Positions 32,536 to 39,310 of a DNA stretch of 39,310 nt are shown piece after piece. The notes under the pieces are model-generated. The model made no database searches and was not told where the DNA came from. It was given only the letters and a program-made list of their open reading frames with translations. The position numbers were made by a program, and so were the translations under genes. The number at the start of each line of letters is the position of its first letter. Position 1 is the stretch's first letter. Source of the stretch: an uncultured Eubacterium sp. (GTDB lineage Bacteria; Bacillota; Clostridia; Lachnospirales; CAG-274); the NCBI GenBank assembly GCA_900543365.1, contig UQRG01000003.1, positions 1 through 39,310 on the forward strand, given 5' to 3'.

Positions 32536-33285
32536 TTATTTATTAGCAGAAAGGTCAATATTTAAAGCCTTTGCAATTTCTTCCATACCAGCCTTTGCAA
32601 CTGCTACAGCCTTTGCACCTTCTTCAATTTCAGACTTGCTCTTTCTACTCTTGTTATCTAACATAGCAATAACAGTTGCATTGTTATTACAGTATTCAGC
32701 ATAAGCCTTAGACTGTTCATCGTTCATTTTATCTGTATATTTATTTAAAACAGTAGCATAACCATCAACAACTAAAGCAGCTTCCTTTAATGTAGTAATA
32801 TCAGCATTCTCAGCTGGTGTTTCAACAGATGAACCACTTTCAACATTATCAGCCTTTTTAACTGTAACATTAACTGTCTTAGTTTCCGCATCCCATTCTA
32901 CATTATAACCAAATGTTTCAGATAAAAATCTAACTGGAACCATTGTTCTCTTATTAATAATAGTAGCCGGAACATCAATTTCAACAGCACTGCCAGAAAC
33001 TAAAAGCTCCTTATTACCAATGACCATAGATGCCTTAAGACCTTCATTTTCAAAAGAAACGGTTTTTGTTTCTGCATCCCAATTTACAGTTGTGCCAAGT
33101 GATTCAGCAACAACTCTAACTGGAACCATTGTTCTGCCACTAACAATAACAGGTGATTGGTCTGTTACTACAGCCTTACCTTCAATAGTTAAATTAGCCT
33201 TAGTATAGTCTTCAGCTAAAGCACCAGTAGTTAAAGCTGACATTGCCATAAGTGATGCTAAAGTAAATGCAATTTTTTTCTTCAT
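32536..33285 (-). CDS. Secreted protein with two copper-amine-oxidase N-terminal-like (stalk) domains
   Basis: The start is ATG 33285, eight bases after GGAGG, where the signal peptide MKKKIAFTLASLMAMSALTT begins (cut near ALAED). An in-frame ATG at 33309 follows a weaker AAGGTG and is less likely. The 249-residue product has two copies of the stalk motif, SGRTMVPVRVVAESLGTTVN-WDAETKTV and NKRTMVPVRFLSETFGYNVE-WDAETKTV, then an acidic linker and a helical C-terminus (about 165-249) with no known fold. Such domains in Firmicutes occur in wall-associated or extracellular proteins; they do not imply amine oxidase activity. It sits inside the cobalamin-like cluster but has its own promoter and terminator. 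Confidence 0.88.
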   Translation of the reverse strand: MKKKIAFTLASLMAMSALTTGALAEDYTKANLTIEGKAVVTDQSPVIVSGRTMVPVRVVAESLGTTVNWDAETKTVSFENEGLKASMVIGNKELLVSGSAVEIDVPATIINKRTMVPVRFLSETFGYNVEWDAETKTVNVTVKKADNVESGSSVETPAENADITTLKEAALVVDGYATVLNKYTDKMNDEQSKAYAEYCNNNATVIAMLDNKSRKSKSEIEEGAKAVAVAKAGMEEIAKALNIDLSANK

Positions 33286-33322
33286 AATATTTTCCTCCAT
33301 TTTTTGCATAAATCACCTTATT

Positions 33323-33351
33323 ATTATAAAACATTTTTAATAATTATGCAA
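33323..33351 (-). promoter_or_regulatory. Promoter of the stalk-protein gene
   Basis: TTGCAT (33346-33351), 17 bases, perfect TATAAT (33323-33328), minus strand. Confidence 0.78.
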
Positions 33352-33370
33352 TTAATATTAAAATTTTCAT

Positions 33371-35290
33371 TTATTTATTATCAATAGCACCAATAGCCTT
33401 AATAACAAAACAATTTTCAGCAGGTACTAAATTTGTACCCTTTCCAAAGTTTTCTCCTTCAGTTATATTAATTTGCTTAAGTTCAATTTCATCAAAATAA
33501 TTTTTGTGCATTAAGTCAATAAGTTTATAAGCTGTATCAAAACTCGATGTTACAACAACAGCTCTCACCCTATTTTCAAAAGCAATGCGTCTAATTAAGT
33601 CAACTGTGTCACCATAATAATTTTCAACAAGAACAGCATCTGCCTTAGGCAAATCCTTAATAACCGTTAAGGCATCACCTGTTATTGCTCTAACATTATT
33701 TATAGTGTACATATTACAGTTTCTTTCAACTAAATCAAGGGCAAGTTCATCATTATCTATAGAATATATTCTACTTTTGTCACTTAAAAGAGCCATTTCA
33801 ACAGTCATTGCACCACAGCCGGCACCAATATCATATATAACCTCATTAGCTCTTAAATCTAAATCTCTCATTAGAACAGCTCTAAGATTTTTATTAAGCA
33901 TTGGCAAGCTGCCCTTTATTAAGCTATCATCACTAACAAGACTTGATGCTTTACCATAACCAACATTTTCAAAATACATAACAGTCAAACTATCATAGTC
34001 ACCATTAGCTACTTCATAAACATATCCAGTAGTGATTTTTTCATCATCAAACGAAAGTCTTTCTGCAACACAAGCTGCTACATTTTCAAATCCGTTGTTT
34101 TTAAGGAGATTTAAAACATCATTAGTATCACCATCAGTAAAAACAAAAACACCCTTATTTTCAGCTACAGCTTTTAAAACATTGTCTGTTCTACTATCTA
34201 CAGCTACACAATTAGTCCAATCAATACCAAGTCTTGCAGCAAGATAAGATATAGAAGACACCCCTTGTACAATTCTAACTTCATATCCCTTAAGATTTTT
34301 TATAAACTCAGCAATACCATTTAAAAGACATACATCACCTTGAGTAATAACTGCAAGTCTATTGTAATAATGAGAACTTACAAAGTTTTCAATTTCTCTG
34401 GCACTATAAGCATAATGAAGCTCCTTATTCTTAATGCCAATGCCTTTTATAAGATCCTCACTGCCTAGTATAACCTCACATTTATCAATTGCCTCACAAG
34501 CCTCAATAGTCATATTTTTAGGATTACCTACACCTGCACCAATAATATACACTTGCTTAACAGCATCAATAGCCTTAACCCTATTAACTACCTCATCTAC
34601 ATCAAGACTTCCGTCAGATGCACTAACAATAACCATAATAATATTAGTAACCTTTGATGCTTGATACATCATTTTAAGCCTTGCAAGACTTTCATCATCA
34701 CTAGCTATAATATATTTAATACTATTATCATTAATTATGCCTATAAGTTCTTCTTCAGTATAATCTAGTATATCATTTATTCTACTTAAACTAACACCAT
34801 TAGCAGCAGCCAGCCTCAAATAACTATTTCCCTTAGGTAAGTCTAGAAATACTCTTTTTCTACTATCTACAATGTTAGAAAACTTTTCAATATCCTTTAT
34901 GCCAGTTGTAAAATAAACATTACTTCTAGTCCTGTTTACCATAGTAATAACATCATCCATAGTTTTACAATAGGCAACATCTAAATTTTCTTTTACTTCT
35001 TTAAGTTTAATATACTTTTTAGAAACTACCACTTCTTTTATATATTCGTGAATAGTCACATCGGCAATATGCACACCGTCTATAACTACATCAGGCTCAA
35101 ATTTATCGTATTCTGCCTTAATATAATCCTTTGTAAGCTTTTCACCTGTATGAATATAAATATTGCTTTCCTCAGGATATTTGCCTTCAAGTTTTTCTGC
35201 ATAAACATCAATTATTACATCAAGCTTTGAAAGCCTTTCACAAAGAGAGATACACTCATTTAAGCCTGCAAAAAGCATAACTCTGCTCAT
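33371..35290 (-). CDS. CbiJ-CbiE-CbiT-like fusion protein (cobalamin pathway), diverged N-terminal and middle domains
   Basis: The 639-residue product has three parts. Residues 1-245 resemble CbiJ (precorrin-6A reductase) weakly: VIDGVHIADVTIHEYIK in place of IDATHPFA-x-x-x-S-x-N, and an N-terminus MLFAGLNECISL in place of LGGTxEGRxL. Residues 246-445 resemble CbiE (C5 methyltransferase): GAGVGNPKNMTIEACEAIDK and GVSSISYLAARLGIDW, but the usual GxGPG and GDPxxYG are GAGVG and GDVCLLNG. Residues 446-639 are a good CbiT (C15 methyltransferase/decarboxylase) with IYDIGAGCGAMTVEMALL and IDNDELALDLVERN. CbiE-CbiT fusions (CobL) are common; adding CbiJ is rarer. AAGGAGG precedes the ATG. It follows prfB by 27 bases on the same strand. 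Confidence 0.78.
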   Translation of the reverse strand: MSRVMLFAGLNECISLCERLSKLDVIIDVYAEKLEGKYPEESNIYIHTGEKLTKDYIKAEYDKFEPDVVIDGVHIADVTIHEYIKEVVVSKKYIKLKEVKENLDVAYCKTMDDVITMVNRTRSNVYFTTGIKDIEKFSNIVDSRKRVFLDLPKGNSYLRLAAANGVSLSRINDILDYTEEELIGIINDNSIKYIIASDDESLARLKMMYQASKVTNIIMVIVSASDGSLDVDEVVNRVKAIDAVKQVYIIGAGVGNPKNMTIEACEAIDKCEVILGSEDLIKGIGIKNKELHYAYSAREIENFVSSHYYNRLAVITQGDVCLLNGIAEFIKNLKGYEVRIVQGVSSISYLAARLGIDWTNCVAVDSRTDNVLKAVAENKGVFVFTDGDTNDVLNLLKNNGFENVAACVAERLSFDDEKITTGYVYEVANGDYDSLTVMYFENVGYGKASSLVSDDSLIKGSLPMLNKNLRAVLMRDLDLRANEVIYDIGAGCGAMTVEMALLSDKSRIYSIDNDELALDLVERNCNMYTINNVRAITGDALTVIKDLPKADAVLVENYYGDTVDLIRRIAFENRVRAVVVTSSFDTAYKLIDLMHKNYFDEIELKQINITEGENFGKGTNLVPAENCFVIKAIGAIDNK

Positions 35291-35317
35291 TAATATTCCT
35301 CCTTAAGGAAACAAATT

Positions 35318-36424
35318 TTATTCATTAATCCACTTTAAATAAGCATTTACAAAAAGGTCAAGGTTACCATCCATAACAGGCTGAACATTACCAGTTTCTG
35401 CACCAGTTCTATGGTCTTTAATCATATTGTAAGGATGGAAAACATAACTTCGTATCTGACTGCCCCAAGCAATATCCTTAACCTCACCTCTTATGCCTTC
35501 AAGCATTTCACCCTGTTCCTTTAACTTTAGCTCATAAAGCTTTGCTTTAAGCATCTTCATAGCCATATCCTTATTTTGGAACTGGCTTCTTTCATTCTGA
35601 CACTGAACAACAATATTAGTTGGAATATGTGTAATTCTAATAGCTGATGATGTTTTGTTTACGTGCTGACCACCTGCACCACTAGCTCTATAGGTATCAA
35701 CTCTTAAATCATCAGGATTAATTTCAACTTCAATATCTTCATCAATTTCCGGCATTACATCACAACTTGCAAATGAAGTATGTCGTCTGCCACTTGAGTC
35801 AAAAGGCGAAATTCTAACAAGTCTATGGATACCCTTTTCACCCTTTAAATATCCATAAGCATTTTCACCGGTTACCATAAATGTAACAGACTTTATACCA
35901 GCCTCATCACCGTCTTGATAATCCATAAGGTCAAAACCAAATCCCTGCTTTTCTACCCAACGACTATACATTCTATAAAGCATTGATACCCAATCACACG
36001 CCTCTGTACCACCTGCACCAGAGTGAAGAGTAACAATAGCATTACAATGGTCATACTGACCTGTAAGAAGAGTAGAAATTCTTAAATGCTCAAACTCCTC
36101 CTCAAACTTTACTCTCATTTCCTTAGCTTCATCAACAACAGAGTCATCATCCATCTCGTTTCCCATTTCAATAAGAGTCATTAAATCATCATAATCTGAC
36201 CTAAGTTTTTCATAACCTTCAATTTTGTTTTTAAGTTGCTTTGTCTGTTGAAGATTTTTCTGTGCTTCTTCCATATTATTCCAAAATTCTGGGTCACCAG
36301 CAATTTCTTCAAGCTCTGCAACTTTTTCTTTTGCTTCATCTATATTTAATGAATTTTTAAGTCCTTCAAGACTTTCATTATATGAGGCAAGCTCTGTTGC
36401 CATTTGGTCAAGTTCAAATATCAT
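35318..36424 (-). CDS. prfB: Peptide chain release factor 2, without programmed frameshift
   Basis: Terminates translation at UGA and UAA. The 368-residue protein has the stop-codon reading motif SPF (206-208) and the catalytic GGQ (251-253, in GAGGQHVNK). In many bacteria prfB has an in-frame UGA near codon 26 and needs a +1 shift. Here the N-terminus reads straight through (LEGLKNSLNIDEAKEKVAEL) and aligns with the usual LRGYL-D-YDAKKERLEEL with no stop. The ribosome site (GAAAGGTTG) is modest. It comes after a secA terminator and shares a strand and a 27-base gap with the CbiJ-CbiE-CbiT gene downstream. Confidence 0.97.
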   Translation of the reverse strand: MIFELDQMATELASYNESLEGLKNSLNIDEAKEKVAELEEIAGDPEFWNNMEEAQKNLQQTKQLKNKIEGYEKLRSDYDDLMTLIEMGNEMDDDSVVDEAKEMRVKFEEEFEHLRISTLLTGQYDHCNAIVTLHSGAGGTEACDWVSMLYRMYSRWVEKQGFGFDLMDYQDGDEAGIKSVTFMVTGENAYGYLKGEKGIHRLVRISPFDSSGRRHTSFASCDVMPEIDEDIEVEINPDDLRVDTYRASGAGGQHVNKTSSAIRITHIPTNIVVQCQNERSQFQNKDMAMKMLKAKLYELKLKEQGEMLEGIRGEVKDIAWGSQIRSYVFHPYNMIKDHRTGAETGNVQPVMDGNLDLFVNAYLKWINE

Positions 36425-36570
36425 AAAATCAACCTTTCTATAAATTATAGTTTAATATAGTTAAATAAGTAATAGATAGTAATTAATAATGTAGTATACT
36501 AACTAAAATCCCCTATTTCGATAAGTTAAATTATAATTTATTACTTCTTAATATTATTACTCTCAACATT

Positions 36571-36606
36571 AAAATATAGGTGTGCCTTTAGACACACCTA
36601 TATTTT
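36571..36606 (-). terminator. Terminator of secA
   Basis: AAAATATAGGTGTG, loop CCTTTAGA, CACACCTATATTTT: a perfect 14-bp stem with T bases in its 3' arm on the minus strand. Confidence 0.88.
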
Positions 36607-36616
36607 AACTTAAATT

Positions 36617-39211
36617 TTACTCAAATCTACCACAGCACTGCTTATACTTTTTACCACTACCACAAGGACAAGGGTCATTTCTGCCTATCTTAGGTTCTTT
36701 TCTAACCTTAGTAGTACCACCTGTTGACTCGTCCATATTAGTTGAAGTTGGCTGTGCAACCTGTTCTCTTTCAAGACTCTTTTCTGGAGTTACAATTTGA
36801 ATATGGAACAATGTCTTAACAATATCATTTTGAATGTTATTAGAAAGTTCCTCAAACATATCATAACTTACAAACTGATATTCAATAAGAGGGTCTCTCT
36901 GAGCAAGAGCTCTTAACATAATACCCTGACGCATTTGATCCATATCATCAATATGAGCCATCCACTTTGTATCAACAACTCTAAGAGTAATAACTCTTTC
37001 AAGTTCTCTCATCATTTCGCTACCATACTCGTTTTCTTTTGCGTCATATTTAACAATAGCATCATTGTAAACTCTTTCAACAAGCTTATCTTTAGTAATA
37101 GTCTGAATATCCTCATCTGAAAGAATAAACATATCTTCAAAACCAAAGTATGGTCTAATAAGCTCATTAAATTCTGTCATATCCCATTCTGTTGGGTCAT
37201 CATCATTAAGGCAAACTGCATCAACACTTCTAGTAATAACAGCCTTAACCATATTTAAAATTTTATCCTTAAGGTCAGCTCCTAAAAGAACTTCCTTTCT
37301 CTGTGCATAAATAATTTCTCTCTGTTCATTATTTACCTTATCATAATCAAGAAGTCTCTTTCTAGCTGAGAAGTTATTACCTTCAACCTTCTTTTGAGCA
37401 TTTTCAATAGACTTAGTAAGCATTTTAGCTACAATAGGTTCATCTTCCGGAAGACCAAGTTTCTTAATCATTTCAGCAGTTTTTTCTGAACCAAAGAGTC
37501 TTAATAAATCATCTTCAAGTGATAAGTAAAACTTAGACTCACCTGGGTCACCCTGACGACCAGAACGACCTCTTAACTGGTTATCAATTCTTCTTGATTC
37601 GTGTCTTTCTGTACCAATAATCTTAAGACCACCGACTTCAACAACACCTTCACCAAGTTTAATATCTGTACCTCTACCAGCCATATTAGTAGCAATAGTG
37701 ACAGCACCCATTTCACCGGCTTTAGCAACAATTTCGGCTTCTCTTCTATGGTTCTTAGCATTAAGTACTTCGCACTTAATACCCTCTCTCTTAAGCATTG
37801 AACCTAAAAGTTCTGATATTTCAATATTAACAGTACCAACAAGAACTGGCTGTCCCTTTTCGTGAGATTCTACAACCTCTTTAACAACAGCCCTATACTT
37901 TGCTGCCTGTGTTTGATAAACAATATCATTTAAGTCCTTTCTAATTACTGGCTTGTTAGTAGGAATACAAACAACATCCATACCATAAATAGCTCTAAAT
38001 TCAGCTTCTTCTGTCTGTGCAGTACCTGTCATACCTGACTTCTTTTCATACTTATTAAAGAAATTCTGGAAAGTAATAGTGGCAAGAGTCTTACTTTCTC
38101 TTTTAACCTCTAAATGCTCCTTAGCCTCAATTGCCTGATGTAAACCATCTGAATATCTACGACCAGGCATCATTCTACCAGTAAATGTATCTACAATAAC
38201 TATTTCTGGCTCACCCTTATCGTTTTCAGTTACATAATCCTGGTCCTTAAACATATTGTAGTTAGCCTTTAAAGCATTGTTAATATGATGAAGCAATGCC
38301 ATATTTTCAGGGTCAGAAAGATTTTCAACATTAAAGAACTTTTCAGCCTTTTCAACACCCTGCTGAGTAAGTGTTGAAGTCTTACCCTTTTCATCAACTA
38401 CAAAGTCACCCTCTTCTTTAAGCTCTTCTCTAATAAGAGGATTCATAGCTTCATCTTCATTTAAAATCTGACCCTTTGTAAGAGTCTTAACAAACATATC
38501 AGCAAGCTCATAAAGTTTAGTAGACTTGTCAGACTGACCAGAAATAATAAGTGGTGTTCTAGCTTCATCAATAAGTATTGAGTCTACCTCATCAATAATT
38601 GCAAAGTGAAGACCTCTCTGTACAAGGTCCTTTTCATAAACAACCATATTATCTCTTAAGTAATCGAAACCCAATTCGTTATTTGTAGCATAAGTAATAT
38701 CACAGTTGTATGCTTCCTGTCTTTCAGACTTTTCCATATCGTGATAAATAACACCAACTGTAAGTCCCAAGAAACGATGTACCTGACCCATTTCTTCAGC
38801 ATCTCTCTTAGCAAGATATTCGTTTACTGTAACAATATGAACACCATTACCAGCAAGAGCGTTAAGGTAAGCTGGACAAGTAGAAACTAAAGTTTTACCT
38901 TCACCTGTCTTCATTTCAGATATACGACCTTGATGTAAAACAATACCACCAATAAGCTGTACATCAAAATGACGCATACCAAGTACTCTCTTAGATGCTT
39001 CTCTTACAACAGCAAATGCCTCAGGTAAAATATCATCAAGTGTAGCACCATCGGCAAGTCTTGCTCTAAACTCATCTGTTTTTGCTCTAAGTTCATCATC
39101 ACTTAACGCTTCCATTTCAGGCTCAAGAGAGTTAATCTTTGCAACTACAGGTTTAATTTTCTTGATTTCCTTGTCGCTGTAAGAGCCAAATACTTTTTCT
39201 AAAAAACCCAT
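36617..39211 (-). CDS. secA: Preprotein translocase ATPase SecA
   Basis: Motor that drives unfolded preproteins through SecYEG. The 864-residue protein has Walker A MKTGEGKTLVS (near 101-110), the DEVD box IIDEVDSILIDEARTPLIIS, the preprotein cross-linking domain, TNMAGRGTDIKLGEGV and GRSGRQGDPGES (motif VI) and the C-terminal zinc SEC-C motif CPCGSGKKYKQCCG. All motifs are intact and the length is normal. GAGGTG lies upstream of the ATG. In many Firmicutes secA is next to prfB; here prfB follows after a terminator and an AT-rich gap. Confidence 0.99.
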   Translation of the reverse strand: MGFLEKVFGSYSDKEIKKIKPVVAKINSLEPEMEALSDDELRAKTDEFRARLADGATLDDILPEAFAVVREASKRVLGMRHFDVQLIGGIVLHQGRISEMKTGEGKTLVSTCPAYLNALAGNGVHIVTVNEYLAKRDAEEMGQVHRFLGLTVGVIYHDMEKSERQEAYNCDITYATNNELGFDYLRDNMVVYEKDLVQRGLHFAIIDEVDSILIDEARTPLIISGQSDKSTKLYELADMFVKTLTKGQILNEDEAMNPLIREELKEEGDFVVDEKGKTSTLTQQGVEKAEKFFNVENLSDPENMALLHHINNALKANYNMFKDQDYVTENDKGEPEIVIVDTFTGRMMPGRRYSDGLHQAIEAKEHLEVKRESKTLATITFQNFFNKYEKKSGMTGTAQTEEAEFRAIYGMDVVCIPTNKPVIRKDLNDIVYQTQAAKYRAVVKEVVESHEKGQPVLVGTVNIEISELLGSMLKREGIKCEVLNAKNHRREAEIVAKAGEMGAVTIATNMAGRGTDIKLGEGVVEVGGLKIIGTERHESRRIDNQLRGRSGRQGDPGESKFYLSLEDDLLRLFGSEKTAEMIKKLGLPEDEPIVAKMLTKSIENAQKKVEGNNFSARKRLLDYDKVNNEQREIIYAQRKEVLLGADLKDKILNMVKAVITRSVDAVCLNDDDPTEWDMTEFNELIRPYFGFEDMFILSDEDIQTITKDKLVERVYNDAIVKYDAKENEYGSEMMRELERVITLRVVDTKWMAHIDDMDQMRQGIMLRALAQRDPLIEYQFVSYDMFEELSNNIQNDIVKTLFHIQIVTPEKSLEREQVAQPTSTNMDESTGGTTKVRKEPKIGRNDPCPCGSGKKYKQCCGRFE

Positions 39212-39262
39212 TTATTTACACCTCATATCTTTTTAGGTTATTTCAATATTATACTAGTTTAT

Positions 39263-39292
39263 ATAATAACAGATTTACCCTACTTTATGCAA
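39263..39292 (-). promoter_or_regulatory. Likely promoter of secA
   Basis: TTGCAT (39287-39292), 18 bases, TATTAT (39263-39268), minus strand. A second TATAAT lies nearer the gene (complement 39248-39253) but lacks a good -35. Confidence 0.55.
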
Positions 39293-39308
39293 TAGTAAAT
39301 TTACTATT
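39291..39308. repeat. 18-bp perfect palindrome upstream of secA
   Basis: AATAGTAAA directly joined to TTTACTATT, no spacer. It abuts the predicted -35 box. The low G+C makes a chance origin possible. Confidence 0.4.
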
Positions 39309-39310
39309 TA

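Noticed and set aside
36330..36424. Programmed +1 frameshift site in prfB
   Set aside because: Searched for CTTTGA with an upstream ribosome-like site near codon 26; the frame is continuous and has no stop.
1..39310. CRISPR arrays, tRNA or rRNA genes, insertion sequences, prophage genes
   Set aside because: No regularly spaced direct repeats, cloverleaf-like GGTTCGAATCC T-arms, transposase motifs or phage-type genes were found on either strand.

Overview
The window is AT-rich, Gram-positive-type chromosomal DNA. Strong AGGAGG ribosome sites, SLH-domain surface protein, the sporulation protein YunB, a CIRCE heat-shock operator, a pta-ackA acetate route and a complete F-type ATP synthase whose ring subunit has a sodium signature all point to an anaerobic, spore-forming Clostridia, probably near the Lachnospiraceae/Anaerotignaceae. 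The exact genus cannot be read from the sequence. Nearly all genes lie on the minus strand. I see no tRNA, rRNA, insertion sequence, prophage or CRISPR array.

Layout, left to right. (1) 1-4265: a sugar-acid operon on the minus strand (GntP-type permease, a small HPr-like protein without the phosphorylatable histidine, an IlvD/Edd-family dehydratase cut by the window edge). A divergent FadR-type GntR regulator and palindromic operators inside the permease promoter control it. (2) 4445-5782: a nitroreductase-like protein and an Hsp20 gene behind a CIRCE element and a folded leader. (3) 5887-7677: a secreted SLH/beta-helix protein. (4) 7877-13823: core metabolism and translation on the minus strand: pta-ackA, yceD-rpmF, class II aldolase and a divergent IMP dehydrogenase, each unit with its own clear promoter. 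(5) 13994-16169, plus strand: tmcAL with a frameshift in an A7 tract, and a secreted protein of unknown function. (6) 16236-23314: atpZ-atpI-atpBEFHAGDC. (7) 23706-30636: a class A penicillin-binding protein, divergent yunB with an apparent ATT start, a nucleotidyltransferase, an RluD-type pseudouridine synthase, recA and pncC. (8) 30728-35290: three cobalamin-pathway homologues (CbiB-like, CobS-like and a CbiJ-CbiE-CbiT fusion) with several signature motifs lost, interrupted by a secreted copper-amine-oxidase-like stalk protein. (9) 35318-39211: prfB without the programmed frameshift, and secA.

Most of the window is housekeeping. The observations most worth a second look are the coordinated motif loss in the cobalamin-like genes, the His-less HPr-like protein in the sugar-acid operon together with a 19-codon leader ORF coupled to the permease start, the tmcAL frameshift, the ATT start of yunB, and the structured leaders of hsp20 and the IMP dehydrogenase gene. 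All promoter, operator and hairpin calls were made by eye from sequence; no search or folding program was run.
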